From Leptoclinus maculatus (lineage: Eukaryota; Chordata; Actinopteri; Perciformes; Stichaeidae): a stretch of DNA of 64,000 bases. A program made the position numbers and the translations under genes. The stretch spans positions 372,001-436,000 of the forward strand of contig JAVDOI010000003.1 of NCBI GenBank assembly GCA_032191485.1. Reading direction: 5' to 3'. Shown here piece after piece: positions 49,104 through 60,149 of the stretch (the stretch's first letter is position 1; every line of letters begins with the position of its first letter). Under the pieces are notes generated by a model. That model searched no databases, had not been told where the DNA came from, and saw only the letters and a list, made by a program, of their open reading frames with translations.

Positions 49104-49500
49104 AGCCTTGTTTGAATCGGTAGGGAACAGCTACCTAAATGCTGCGGGGAGAGTTTGTAGCGTGTGTGCTGCTGTTGGTTTTCCTGCTAAGCTAGTTTAG
49201 CGTAGCTTGCCTCTCAGAACAAACGTGCCTGAAATGTTTTTCTTCCGTGGTGGGAGTGTCAGACAGCATGTTGTCTGTTACGTGGTGGGAGTGTCAGACA
49301 GCACGTTGTCTGTTACGTTGGGTGGGTTGCCATGTTGAGTGCAGTGACTCCACCGAGAGAACATTATATTTCCCACAATTTAAGCTTCTGCATTTTCCAA
49401 ATGCAATAGTATTATTTAAACTTATTGTTCGGTTCATAATGCGTACCGAACCGTGAGCCTTCAACGGTTCAATACGAATATGTGTATTGTTACACCCCTA
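49104..49500 (-). mobile_element. BED-type hAT end fragment, right (inverted) copy
   Basis: Reverse complement of 46256-46620 and ends GTATTGTTACACCCCTA at 49500. It contains a short tandem duplication of GTGGTGGGAGTGTCAGACAG (about 49240-49320). The flanks of this and the left copy do not form an 8-bp duplication. Confidence 0.8.
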
Positions 49501-50338
49501 ATCATTATATAGGTTTATTTCCTGAAATATATGTCTCCTATATCCTAATATTGTGTCTCCTGTTTAAGAAGACAATATAAAAACAATCATATTATTCCGA
49601 TAGCAACACTGAGCTGTCTGTCACTGTATATTACAGAAAGTCTTCTCCATAGCAGTTGGATGATAGCAGAGCTCAGCTGACGTTTGTGAGTTATGAACCA
49701 TCAGAGTGGACATACACACAGACGTGCCACCCATGAGGATGGACCAGCCTTCACATCCGATCCAAACCTTATATATTATGACACTTAAGTCCAAAAATAC
49801 ATTTGCTGCTGTATCATGTGGTCGTTGCATTCAATGTGGCAGATTTCAGTGCAGTTTATTTTATCCAGGGAGAGCTTATATGACCAAGGCATATACTGTA
49901 CATTACACATGACATTGTTTTATACAGTTTCACACATTCTTACGAGGAACTATCCAGCATAACAATATTATACTGTCAACTTCTTGTAGTTTGATGTTCA
50001 GTGATTTTCACAAACTTTGTAGTATGTGTTGTTGAAGTGAACGTAGTAGATGTAGAAACTATAGCCCGACTGACTGAGTGGATATTTTAAGCTGATGCTG
50101 GTATTTGAGAGGACAATATACTAGCAGATGGTCACATCATTATTTGAGGGAAATACCAATACTGTATTTTCACTTATTTTTTCCCCGAAACTTTATTCGA
50201 CACCACATAATACAATAAAGTATAGGCTACTTTGATGACGTCTCTAGCTGTATAGACATCTTATTTTGTTCTCTGTATCCTTTGTCTTCATTATAACTTG
50301 TGAATTCTCTGTGGATTACGTGCCACTTCTTTACCTTC
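49501..50338. other. Non-coding stretch
   Basis: No gene or repeat recognised; short incidental ORFs only. Confidence 0.45.
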
Positions 50339-50342
50339 TTAA

Positions 50343-51682
50343 CCCTAGGCCTTTTTTTGGCTTCTGCTCGAAAATACTATACCCATACTCAAAGGGGCCT
50401 TACTCTCTAACTACAAGGTCTATTTGAATAATTTCAATGTATTAATAGCACTCAAGTGGGTGAGCTTTGATGAGGTGTAAATATTGTGTATATGTTACTG
50501 GTTAATACCAAATGAAGATGGAACACAGCTCAAATGGAAAACAAATTTCAGGTTCGCCTGATTGATATTGATTGATTTATTTGAAATAATGCAGATTGAA
50601 GCCTAAAATACTCAACAATCATAGCACAATATGTTTGAAGTCTCCACAAAACAGATTTTACTTCGATTGAGTGAAGCAGGCCCACGTTATAAGGCTTCAG
50701 TATGGAGAAATCATGCGAGATCATGCGAGGTCAAGCCAAAATTCTCATTTTGGAACCAGCTGTTGCAGCTGTTCTATTTTAATTTGATATACTATATAAC
50801 TATATATTTCACTTGTTTATCACTAATATTCATCATACAGCAGTTTGGCATCATTTTGAGCCATAGTGAGCCATTTTGAGCTCTCTGACGCTCTCATAAT
50901 TCTCCTTCATGGAATTTTCTCGTCTCTGTGTGTGTGTGTATGTGGCTCTTCCTAAGGCCTGTGATTGGCGGATTTTCATCATGTGACCACTTTTTCGAAC
51001 CGGGAGAATGAAACGAATGCACCAGGAAGTTCCTTGAGATGACTCACTGACTTTCTAGCCACTTAAAATCCAAAGGTGCGCCGAGCCTCCCCCGAGAGTA
51101 AAATCATTGGCTCAACAGTAAAAGGCGGACCATCTCGTCATACATGCATTGTAAAAGTCCGCCATTTCGTCACAAACACACTGAAACACACATTCACACA
51201 CACACAGACGAGAGAACATGTCTGAACACGTCTGAAATGGATTACCGGCAGTTTCCAGCATTTTTCTTCAAGAAAATCATCTCAAGGTACATTTTGCGGG
51301 GCTGTTGTTGAGCCGTTGTTCGTCGGTTTTCTTGCTATAAGTTTTTAATGGTTTCAAGGAGAGGAATATGAAAGATACGAGTGGATTCGCTGTCGAGTCC
51401 TCGTGCTTTCTGATCTACGGGTCGGCCATGATCGCAGTTAGTTTTGTCTTGGTATCTGAAAACGAAGTGCGTAGCTCGCCGTTTCCTGGCGAAAAAATAC
51501 GTAAAACTGGAGTAGTACTTCTGGTATATTTAATTACTTCGTGTATAACTGTTACGTGAGTAAAATGATTCTATGTTTTTTTCGGCCAGAATCTCATCGT
51601 TATGTAGGTATATGATATGTAATAAAATATAATTTTATTCGTTTAGCAAACGTGATTTGTACTGCAGGAAATCTCTGTAGGT
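50343..51682 (+). mobile_element. TTAA-flanked non-autonomous element, copy 10
   Basis: TTAA at 50339-50342 followed by CCCTAGGCC; the right end is set at 51682 (AATCTCTGTAGGTT then TTAA at 51683-51686) because this gives 1340 bp, in line with copies 2 and 8. CTCGAAAATACTATACCCAT is at 50367, the CTATATAACTATATATTTCA box at 50792 and donor-like CTCAAG|GTACAT at 51281-51292. The right boundary is less sure than the left. Confidence 0.75.
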
Positions 51683-51686
51683 TTAA

Positions 51687-52254
51687 ACCGTACCTTTCAG
51701 GGCAACTGTAGAGTTTTCCACAAGTAAAAAAACAAACAAAAAACACAGATAGTGTGTAGCTGGCTGGCTTCCGTGGATTTATAGATTCAAAAGTAAGCAT
51801 TCAAATGTCTTTACTGATTTCAACCAAAAGTTTTGAAGTTAGACAACGTCTCTCCGTCCACCACTTTGATCCATACAGCATACCTGCTGTATGTGTGCAC
51901 ACACACCTACACACACATAGAACACCTGAATACACATACACATTATTCTACACATTCCAGCGGCAGGCAGAACCGTTCCTTGCAGGGTCATGGCTTGGCT
52001 CTGGTCCAGATCCACTGATAGAGCGCATAAAAGAAAGACTTGTTGAAATGAATGCCCTCTTTCTAGTGTGTCTGCACGCAGAACGGGGGTCTGGCCTCCT
52101 CCATGGTCAGACCTGAGTTGGGGGCTTTTGTGGGGGTGAGCATTACTGCCTCCAGAGCTGGCATACTCCCATTGTTATCATTATTCTCACCACAGGAATC
52201 TGCACTCATTAAACAAGCCCAGGTATTGTATTTTGAGAAATTGGAGTGGATGAG

Positions 52255-52291
<37 letters not shown>

Positions 52292-52821
52292 CGAGTGGAG
52301 GCCAGAGGGGGTGAGGAGAAAAAATGAGGAAAAGTGACAGTGAGGTATTCCCCCATCAAAGGCCCGCTGGCAGCAAAATTGTTGGCCTAGCTTAGCTTAA
52401 AGAGGGGGGAACAGCTACCCTGGCTGTGTCCAGAGATACACCTACCAAAACCTCTAATCTATTTTGTTTGATGGATCTATACACAATATAAATAGGATTG
52501 GACTTTTCTGTTGGAGCGATTTATTGACCAAAAACATCTCCAGATCCAGTCAATGAGCACACATTTTGGTTTTCTCTGCTTCCCTTTCACTAAACCTAAC
52601 CACAACCAGGCTGCTGGGACTTAAATTACACACCCATCACCTTCACACATATTCAGAAGCTGGACTGGTTCATTAGCAGCTATTTAAACAAGCTGCAAAG
52701 TAAGGCAGTTAACCATGAAACACATTGTATCCAGATGCTCTTAGTATGCAGCCACCATTATAGGCTAACTCTCCACAGGTGTGTGCTGACTGGTGGTGTT
52801 AGTGTCAAGTCTTGTCACTGC
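51687..52821. other. Non-coding stretch with a GT microsatellite
   Basis: No gene. (GT)n at about 52257-52289; CA-rich sequence at 51896-51950. A block at 52386-52462 (TTAGCTTAAAGAGG, GAACAGCTACCCTGGCTGTG) resembles a common teleost dispersed repeat. Confidence 0.5.
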
Positions 52822-53650
52822 TGTGAGGAATTAGAGTTAGAAGTTTTTTTTAGTAGGATTTATAGCACCCCTAGTGGTGGATAGTGAAATGTAGGAAGCA
52901 TGTGGAATGCCACAGTATACTTGTAAAAACTGTCAAAGTATGTGAAATGTCACCAGAATACTTATCAAGTGTATAATATGTTTACAGTATGTTTACTATA
53001 GAAGTGTTGAACCATAAGAGACAATTATTGAATGTATTAATCTATAAAGAATAGTCGATAGGGACAGACAGGGATTTTAAGACAGGCATTACAGCGAACA
53101 CCAGGATCAGAGCAGAGGGCCTAACAGAGGGATGCACGCGCAGGAGCAACAGACCAAAGCCAATAGGTCACAACGAAGGAGGTCAGCTGACTGAGGCCAG
53201 GAGGAGTCAGCTAGACTTAAGCCAATTGTATTTGAGACAGATATTTTGCGGACTATGAAAGGAGATTCAAAGAAATCATTCTTCCACTTCATCACATTCC
53301 ATCCTGCAGGTAACAAGCTTCCTGATTGGAGTGTGTGTGAACTCTTTTCCGCGGATCATATTTCTATCGACAGTGTGATTCACTTTGCAATTGCTTTAAC
53401 TTCTGTAAAATTAAATACCATTGATCATAATTTGAACCGGCTGAGTGTTTGTCACGGCCGGGAGACGTGTGGCTCTCCCACAGTACCGAGGGGTCCTTGA
53501 ACTACAACACTGCAAGCTGCTAGTGCTTCTACCAGTTTGAGATGAATTCGTGAATTTTTGTGTAAAGAAAACACAGTATTCCAAAACTATAGGGGACTGT
53601 CGGACAACATTGAGAAAGTTAATTAAATCCATTTAATTAATGTAACTAGG
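52822..53650 (+). repeat. Endogenous-retrovirus LTR/leader-like block
   Basis: Starts TGTGAGGAATTAGAGTTAG, is collinear with 29264-29820 in its first ~540 bp, and is nearly identical to 25268-25694 in its last ~415 bp. It therefore joins the two partial copies and is the most complete one. No coding follows; the AGCCCAAAATCACA dispersed repeat abuts it, as in the 25-kb copy. The exact LTR end could not be placed. Confidence 0.65.
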
Positions 53651-54186
53651 CATATAATTCAACTCAATTCAATGTATTTTGTACAGCCCAAAATCACAAA
53701 TTTGCCTCAGAGGGCTTTACAATCTGTACACATACGACATCCTCTGCCCCGGGACCCTCACATCGCAACAGGAAAAACTCCCCCAAAAAACCCTTTAACG
53801 GGGAGAAAAAAGGAAGAAACCTAAGGGAAAGCAACAGAGGAGGGATCCCTCTATCAGGATGGACAGAAGTGTGAACACATTTAATGCATATAACAGAAGC
53901 ACGGCAGGAGGCAAGACCATGGTCCAGGTATAACCAGGATCCACGGAAACCTGTGAGGAGAGAAAGCACAAAGACTCCGGGGAAGAAGCAAAGTTAGTAA
54001 TGTGCATTAATGGGACATGAATTCATACAGAAGGAGAGAGAAGAGGAGAAAGGAGCTCGGTGTATCCTAGGAAGTCCCTCGGCAGTCTAGGCCTATAGCA
54101 GCTTATCTAGGGGCTGGTCCAAGGCAAACTATAAACCTGAGCCAGCCCTAACTATAAGAGTTATCAAAGAGGACATTATTAAGCCT
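53651..54186 (+). repeat. High-copy dispersed repeat (AGCCCAAAATCACAAATTTG class)
   Basis: The longest copy of this repeat in the window: TACAGCCCAAAATCACAAAT (53684), AACGGGGAGAAAAAAGGAAG, GGAGGGATCCCTCTATCAGG, then GTATAACCAGGATCCACGG and CCTAACTATAAGAGTTATCA near its end. It has no coding capacity. Confidence 0.8.
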
Positions 54187-54369
54187 TGTCACAGCTCTGC
54201 CCCTTCTCTCCTGTCATTCTATCTCACACCCACCTCATCAGCTAAATCACTCTCACCTGCTCACTCTGCTGCACTTACTATTTAGACCCCAGTCTCACAC
54301 ACACTGCCAGATCGTTCTCCGCATTATGCCAGACTTTCCAGCGTTTACCCTCTGTCCCAAACTCCCACA

Positions 54370-55045
54370 AACAGCTTCAATTTTTCTGGGGTTTGCCAAT
54401 TTCTATAAGAGGTTCATCAGGAATTACAGCTCAGTTGCTTCCCCACTCACTGCCCTCACCTCCTCCAAGATTCCCTTCCTTTGGACTTCTGCAGCCGAGG
54501 AGGCCTTTCAGAACCTTAAGTCCAGGTTCACCTCAGCACCCATCCTCCAAGTCCCGGGACCCTGACAGACAATTTGTGGTGGAGGTGGATGCCTCCGACA
54601 TGGGGGTTGGGGGCATCCTGTCCCAACGCTCTGCCGCTGACCAGAAGCTCCATCCCTGTGCCTTTTTCTCTCAGCAGAGGAAAGCCGACGAGAGAAAAAG
54701 GCGACAACTATGACATTGCCAACCGGGAACTACTAGCAGTGCAGCTGGCCCTGGAGGAGTGGCGTCTGGCTGGAGGGGACCAAACTCCCATTCCTGGTTT
54801 GGACTGACCATAAGAACCTTGAGTACATCCGCACAGCCAAGAGACTCAATTCTCGACAGGCCAGGTGGTCTCTATTCTTCACACGGTTCCACTTCACGCT
54901 CTCCTATCGCCCCGGGTCCCGCAATGTCAAGCCTGATGCCCTTTCCCGTCAGTTCCAGGGGGAGGAGGAACCTACCTCTGGCTCCTCTTCCATCCTTCCT
55001 GCCTCCTGCCAAGTCGCTGTCATCACCTGGGAGATTAAGGAATCG
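54370..55045 (+). pseudogene. Gypsy pol: RT thumb and RNase H remnant
   Basis: The order of motifs is LGFANFYKRFIRNYS (RT connection), FLWTSAAEEAFQNLK, VVEVDASDMGVGGILSQ (RNase H active site DASD), FFSQ, YDIANRELLAV and then FHFTLSYRPGSRNVKPDALS. These are in at least three frames, with changes near 54565, 54705 and 54790, so this part is dead. The residue order is that of Gypsy/chromovirus Pol. Confidence 0.85.
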
Positions 55046-55969
55046 GTGAGGGACGCGACTAGGGGTCAAGTCGGTCCCAGCGTGTGTCCTCCTAACCGCC
55101 TGTTCGTCTCTCAGGCACTTCGGTCCGACGTCCTCCAGTGGGCCCACTCCTCAAAACGTACCTGCCACCCGGGCATCCAGAGGACCCAGGACGTTCTGCG
55201 GCAGCACTTTTGGTGGGTCTCGCTCAATGAGGACACCAGGGAATTCATCAACGCCGGCCCAGTCTGCAATCAACACAAGCCTTCTCACCAGGCTCCAGCC
55301 GGCCTCCTGCAGTCTCTCCCAGTGCCTCATCGTCCGTGGTCCCACATCTCTCTGGACTTTGTCACTGGGCTACCACCATCTGAGGGCCACACCGCCATCC
55401 TGACAGTGGCCGACAGATTTAGTAAGCTGGCCCATTTTATTCCTCTGCCCAAACTCCCGTCTGCTAAAGAGACGGCAGAACTCATCTCCCTGCACGTCTT
55501 CTGCCTGCATGGGATTCCAGTCGACATAGTCTCCGACCGAGGTCCTCAGTTCACCTCCATCTTCTGGAGGGAATTCTGCGCTCTGCTGGGGGCCACCGTC
55601 AATCTGTCCTCTGGGTTTCGCCCCCAATCCAACGGCCAGATGGAGAGGAAGAACCAGGAGATGGAAACGTCCCTCCGCTGCTTGGTCTCCCGGAATCCTG
55701 CCTCCTGGTCCCGCCAGCAGATGTGGGTGGAATACGCTCACAACACCCTGACCAGCTCTACCACAGGCTTGTCACCCTTCCAGTGCGCATATGGGTTCCA
55801 GCCGCCTCTGTTCCCCGCGTTGGAGAAAGAGGTTTCCTGCCCTTCAGCCCAGACCTTCATCCGCCGCTGCCGCCAGACCTGGACAAGGGCCCAAGCAACC
55901 CTGCTCCAGTCTGCTGACCGCTACGCAACAGCGGCTAACCGACACCGCACTCCAGCCCCCATTTACCAG
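55046..55969 (+). pseudogene. Gypsy integrase, open but truncated by an inserted LTR
   Basis: One open frame. The zinc-binding HHCC domain has His34 and His41, but the first Cys of the CxxC pair is Gly71 (only Cys74 remains). The DDE core is intact: Asp104 in LDFVTGLP, Asp164 in SDRGPQFT and Glu200 in QMERKNQE, with the expected 35 residues between the last two. The frame runs into the solo LTR at 55970 and gains foreign codons to 56026. The displaced C-terminal part resumes after 56493. Confidence 0.9.
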
Positions 55970-56493
55970 TGTGGTGGAAAAAACTATTCATTAGTACCGA
56001 GTGAGTCCTATAAGACTGAATACTGAAACAAGAAACATTGAGGAAAGAAGTTTGTCTTTAAAGGATTTATTCTCTGCGCAGAGAAGGCTTCACCGTCATA
56101 CTGACTGCAATGCAGTCCGCAGAGGATGAGCCAAGAATCCAGTGTCTCTCTCGCTCTTAAACATCTCAGCACACAGCAGGGGGGACATCAGATATTTACA
56201 TTATAACAATTGGTCAGCAGTTTCAAGCTCCCCATTGACACCTTCCGTCAGCCCCTTCCTCTTCTGAGCCTTGTCACACAAAGACATGTGTCTCTGTTAC
56301 CTTTGATTAAATTAGGATCTTCACACCTAAACATTAACCTGCAACCCCCATTTGGTTACTTCCCCTTATCAAAGCAAAGGCAGACATAACCCATATGGTC
56401 CTGTTCCCACTCTCTCAATACACAATCATATGTCACAGATAGTTTTGTAAATCACAGTATAAATGTACTAGCATACTAAAATTTCCCATCACA
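55970..56493 (-). mobile_element. Solo LTR with 4-bp duplication, inside Gypsy integrase
   Basis: Runs TGTGGTGGAAAAAAC to CCCATCACA with CCAG at 55966-55969 and 56494-56497. Read on the minus strand it has the polyadenylation signal AATAAA (plus-strand 56066-56071), giving the orientation. Length is 524 bp. It belongs to a different LTR family from the Gypsy copies here. It inserted after the Gypsy element and is the youngest layer at this spot. Confidence 0.9.
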
Positions 56494-56497
56494 CCAG

Positions 56498-56731
56498 GTG
56501 GGTCAGAGGGTGTGGTTGTCGACCCGGGAACTACCCTTGCGGGTAGAGTCCAAGAAACTGGGCCCAAGATTCATTGGGCCTTTTGAGATCAAGAGGATCA
56601 TCAACCCGGCGGCAGTGAGGCTCAAGCTCCCCAGATCCATGCGCATCCACCCCACGTTCCACGTATCCAAGGTCAAACTTGTCCGGGAGAGTCCCTCGGT
56701 TCCGGCTGCTCCTCCTCCTTCCATGTTATAA
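56498..56731 (+). pseudogene. Gypsy integrase C-terminal part, displaced
   Basis: GQRVWLSTRELPL, KLGPRFIGPFEI and IHPTFHVSKVKLV are the standard C-terminal motifs of Gypsy integrases preceding the chromodomain. It continues the frame interrupted at 55969. It stops at 56731 with no chromodomain codons. Confidence 0.88.
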
Positions 56732-57151
56732 ACCCTTTAAACAATAACACAACAGACGCACTCATTGACAGCAGGGTTCTCTGAAGTGAAGTATTGACTT
56801 CTGATCAGGGTTCACCACCGCAGTCCGCTGCACAGTGAGCTGTTAATGCATTTGTAAATATTAGCTGTTGCTAACGCTATTTGAAAGCCAGGACATTAAC
56901 GTTAAGGGGCAGTTTACATACATGTTGGGTGGATACGCCAGCGGTCATCCTCTCCTGCTGTAGCTTCAGCCATGCTGCTTTGAACAGAAAGTCATGTGGA
57001 GGCCGGGCTGCAGTAGGACATATGTTTTATTCATTCAGTGACATTCAAGCATCTTTCTGATTGGAGGAAATTGGCTTGCAAAAGCTGACGCCATCATCCC
57101 CTGTGATACAAGTTTCCCCTGTCCACTTTTTTTAGACACTGGATAGGTATT
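56732..57151. other. Non-coding stretch
   Basis: No gene or repeat recognised in this 420-bp interval. Confidence 0.45.
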
Positions 57152-58642
57152 GAGCTAAATCCAGGTCAAAAGTTTTGTTCATTTGAAAAAACAATTTGAA
57201 CCTGAAAGCTCAAATTGTGGTCTTGAACATTGAAAAATACAGCAATGTATTCAAAATAAAAACAAGTGAATATAATTTCTTTTTGGGTTGAATATAATTT
57301 TGATTCCGATTTTATATTTTCAGATTCAAATTTTTTTTTTTTCGGTTTCAAATCTTTTTTTCAGTTCAGGTCGTTTTTTTCAGTTCAGGTTGTTTTTTTT
57401 CAGTTCAGACTTTTGACCCTGATCTAACGTGGGGGGCGTGGCATCACCTGAGAGGGGCGTGTCACCATGAGTGACAGCATAACAAAGAAGGCTGAGGACC
57501 GTCCTCAACCACGTTGCCTTCAGGTAACGTGGGCACAGCGAGAATTATGATTCAACACTTTCTATACACCATATTCACGTGATTGGAAGTAAAAAAAATA
57601 CGCTAGTGATAAATAAATAAGCGCTCACTTAAATAAAACCTTTAAGTGAGTGCTTCTGTCAGCAGTAAACTAATGCAGGGCACATACATATGTTTTATGT
57701 ATCACCACAGGTAGAGAGATGTTTTCCTCTGTTTCTTTTGAAAATATATTTTTCTGAATTTATAAATCCATTGTGCAATGAAATTCGTTAGCATAGCCGT
57801 TCATTCACCCCAGTTTAGTCTGCTGATGTAGTTGCCATGGCAACAAGTGCCAACTGATGTTAGCCTACATTAGCTTGCTAATAAAAACGAGTAGCCATAC
57901 TATTACAATTCGGCATTTTTTTACTAAACCAATTACAACTACCAACAGTCATACCTTCAAGGACCTTAATGTATTGTTACATATTGTCAAATGAAGGCTA
58001 AACTGCCACGGCACCTCTCCCAAACAGTGGCACAACTTGCAGCTGAGCTTGCAACAGGAAGTGCCTCCACTAGCTACCGCTGCCACATTTCGAGCTACTA
58101 CGCTGCGTTCACAGTGGTGTGTGGAAGTCTGAAACGTTAAAGTGTAGTTGTTGAACGGCCCAATATGGCATAGTTTATTGCTCTTTTACTGTGATTCGTG
58201 CCAAGTAGAGGCTAAAACAGCTTGCTAAACAGAACTTTGTCACTAGCGTAATTTTTTTTACTTCCAATCACGTGAATATGGTGTATAGAAAGTGTTGAAT
58301 CATAATTCTCGCGGTGCCCATGTTACCTGAAGGCAACGTCTCTCAGTTGATGCCACACCCCCCACGTTAGATCAGGGTCAAAAGTCTGAACTGAAAAAAA
58401 CAACCTGAACTGAAAAAAACAACCTGAACTGAAAAAAAGATTTGAAACCGAAAAAAAAAAAGATTTGAATCTGAAAATATTAAATCTGAATCAAAATGAT
58501 ATTCAACCCAAAAAAACTTTTAATTCACTTATTTTAATTTTGAATACATTGCTGTATTTTTCAATGTTCAAGACCACAATTTGAGCTTTCAGGTTCAAAT
58601 TGTTTTTTCAAATGAACACATTTTTTGACCTGTATTTAGCTC
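57152..58642. repeat. Foldback element with ~450-bp inverted arms
   Basis: Left arm about 57152-57612, right arm about 58240-58642. The ends read GAGCTAAATCCAGGTCAAAA and, inverted, GAGCTAAATACAGGTCAAAA. Within each arm are three near-repeats of TCAGTTCAGGTYGTTTTTTT and a GTTCAGACTTTTGACCCTGA block. The ~630-bp centre has no ORF of note. No target duplication was recognised. A non-autonomous foldback DNA transposon is likely. Confidence 0.8.
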
Positions 58643-59541
58643 CATAGATAGGCAGCCAAGAAATTTGTTATAATTTAATTTTTTTACTTCTGCATGGCGT
58701 TGACTATCTCAGACTAATAGACCCACTTGTGTTCTATTCCTCTTCGATGTTTGCAATTGTGTCACATGGTGTGATGGCGGACCCAAATGCAGACTAGGGA
58801 GTACAACAGTGTAAGGGTTTTATTTCTGGGAGGACACAAATGGAAAACTGTCATGGAACAGTGGGGAATCTGAGGACGAGAGGGCGAGGGTGGAAAACGG
58901 GCAGGACGAGGCAGGTCAGGCAGACTGGGGAACCGGGAGGATGATCCAAACTGCAGGCACAGGAAGACAAGGCAAATACAAGGAAAAACACTTGGATAAA
59001 CTCTGAATATGAATCTAAACAGAGTGGCCGAGAATGAGCAAAATACCAGTGGCGAAGAACCGGGGTAGATATACTGTTGAGTTGATGGAAGGCAGCTGGA
59101 TTGACTGGGCAGGCACACACACACACTCCTGCCCATTTTGCTAAAGGAATAATTCAATTCTAACCTAAAAGATCTTTGATTATTAAAACTCAAGTAAAAA
59201 AAGAAAAAACAGGCCTGCTCTCTAGATAGTTGCTCTCCATGTGGGTTGAGACTTCATCTCTAATCCCCTCAGGTTCCTCCAGTGCACGCTTGTTGGTGCT
59301 TGGTACAGTAAAGTAAAAACCCCTTCCCACACTGAGTGCTCTTATCACAGAAAGCCCTGTGGACCCAACAGCTGTCAACACCCTGCACCTCCATATCTGC
59401 ACTCTGCTCGGGATCATCTAAACACTGCCAGGGGTTTGGTGGCTCCCTTGCCCATGAGCCCTATGCTGCATTTCTCCCTCGATTCATAATGATCTGGCAT
59501 TGCAGCAGACAAGGATTAATGTAAAGTTCAGACACCTTATT
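58643..59541. other. Non-coding stretch including a partial LTR
   Basis: Between about 58758 and 59115 (GTCACATGGTGTGATGGCGG, GGACCCAAATGCAGACTAGG, ACTGGGCAGGCAC) lies a Gypsy-type LTR fragment in minus orientation, related to 45368 and 59542. From 59160 to 59541 nothing is recognised. Confidence 0.6.
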
Positions 59542-59964
59542 TGTAAGGGATTGTATATGGACCCAATTGCAGCACACAAGATTCCAGGAACCGTTGGCTT
59601 TTATTGTAAACTTAACAGGTACAGAATGATACATCTAAGTCTCTGGCAGAGCAGCAGAAACAGCAGGCAGAATGAATCCAAGTCAGGAACAGAAGGCTGG
59701 TGAGTTTACCGGGAGTCAGGCGACACGGGTAGATCAGGGGCAGGAAGGGTCGACAACAGGAAATCAGTCCGGGATAAAGAGCTGGAAAGTCTGGCATTCA
59801 ATAGCAAAGAACAATCTGGCAATGAGTGTTTGAGAGGCAGGAGTCGATATAGTGGCTTGATTAGTGATCAGAGGCAGGTGAGTGATCAGGTCAAGGGAGT
59901 TAGACTGATGAGGAGGGTGTGGCTGACAAGTAGAGTGAGGAGGGTGTGGAGCTGAACTGTGACA
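59542..59964 (-). mobile_element. Solo Gypsy-type LTR with 5-bp target duplication TTATT
   Basis: Starts TGTAAGGGATTGTATATGG and ends GAACTGTGACA, with TTATT at 59537-59541 and 59965-59969. On the minus strand, GCCACTATATCGACTCCTGC supplies the TATA region and TGCCAGATTGTTC matches the LTR at 25910. Length is 423 bp. Confidence 0.9.
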
Positions 59965-60149
59965 TTATTAGCTTAAACCACAAACCACTGGAAGAAGAGT
60001 ATTGCATTCAAACTATTTAAGTATGTAGATTCTTCCTATTTGCCCAAATTTAATTATTGCTCCCCTTCGATGATGGTAGGAAACGTTTGCACACAGGAGA
60101 TAGAGGAAACAAAACTATAGCGTGAATAAGAACATTTATCAGGGGTTTT

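Larger units (their letters stand above)
54187..56731 (+). mobile_element. Gypsy-type LTR retrotransposon, deleted and split
   Basis: TGTCACAGCTCTGCCCC at 54187 starts a Gypsy-type LTR (TGCCAGATCGTTCTCCGC shared with 25910). The sequence then jumps near 54370 straight into the end of reverse transcriptase; gag, protease and most of RT are deleted. RNase H and integrase follow, the latter split by the solo LTR at 55970-56493. Coding ends at 56731; no 3' LTR was found. Confidence 0.85.

Noticed and set aside
46144..49500. One intact hAT element spanning the region
   Set aside because: Inner ends are inverted copies of a different hAT family, flanks show no 8-bp duplication, and the TTF-type coding block is frameshifted and lacks a catalytic domain.
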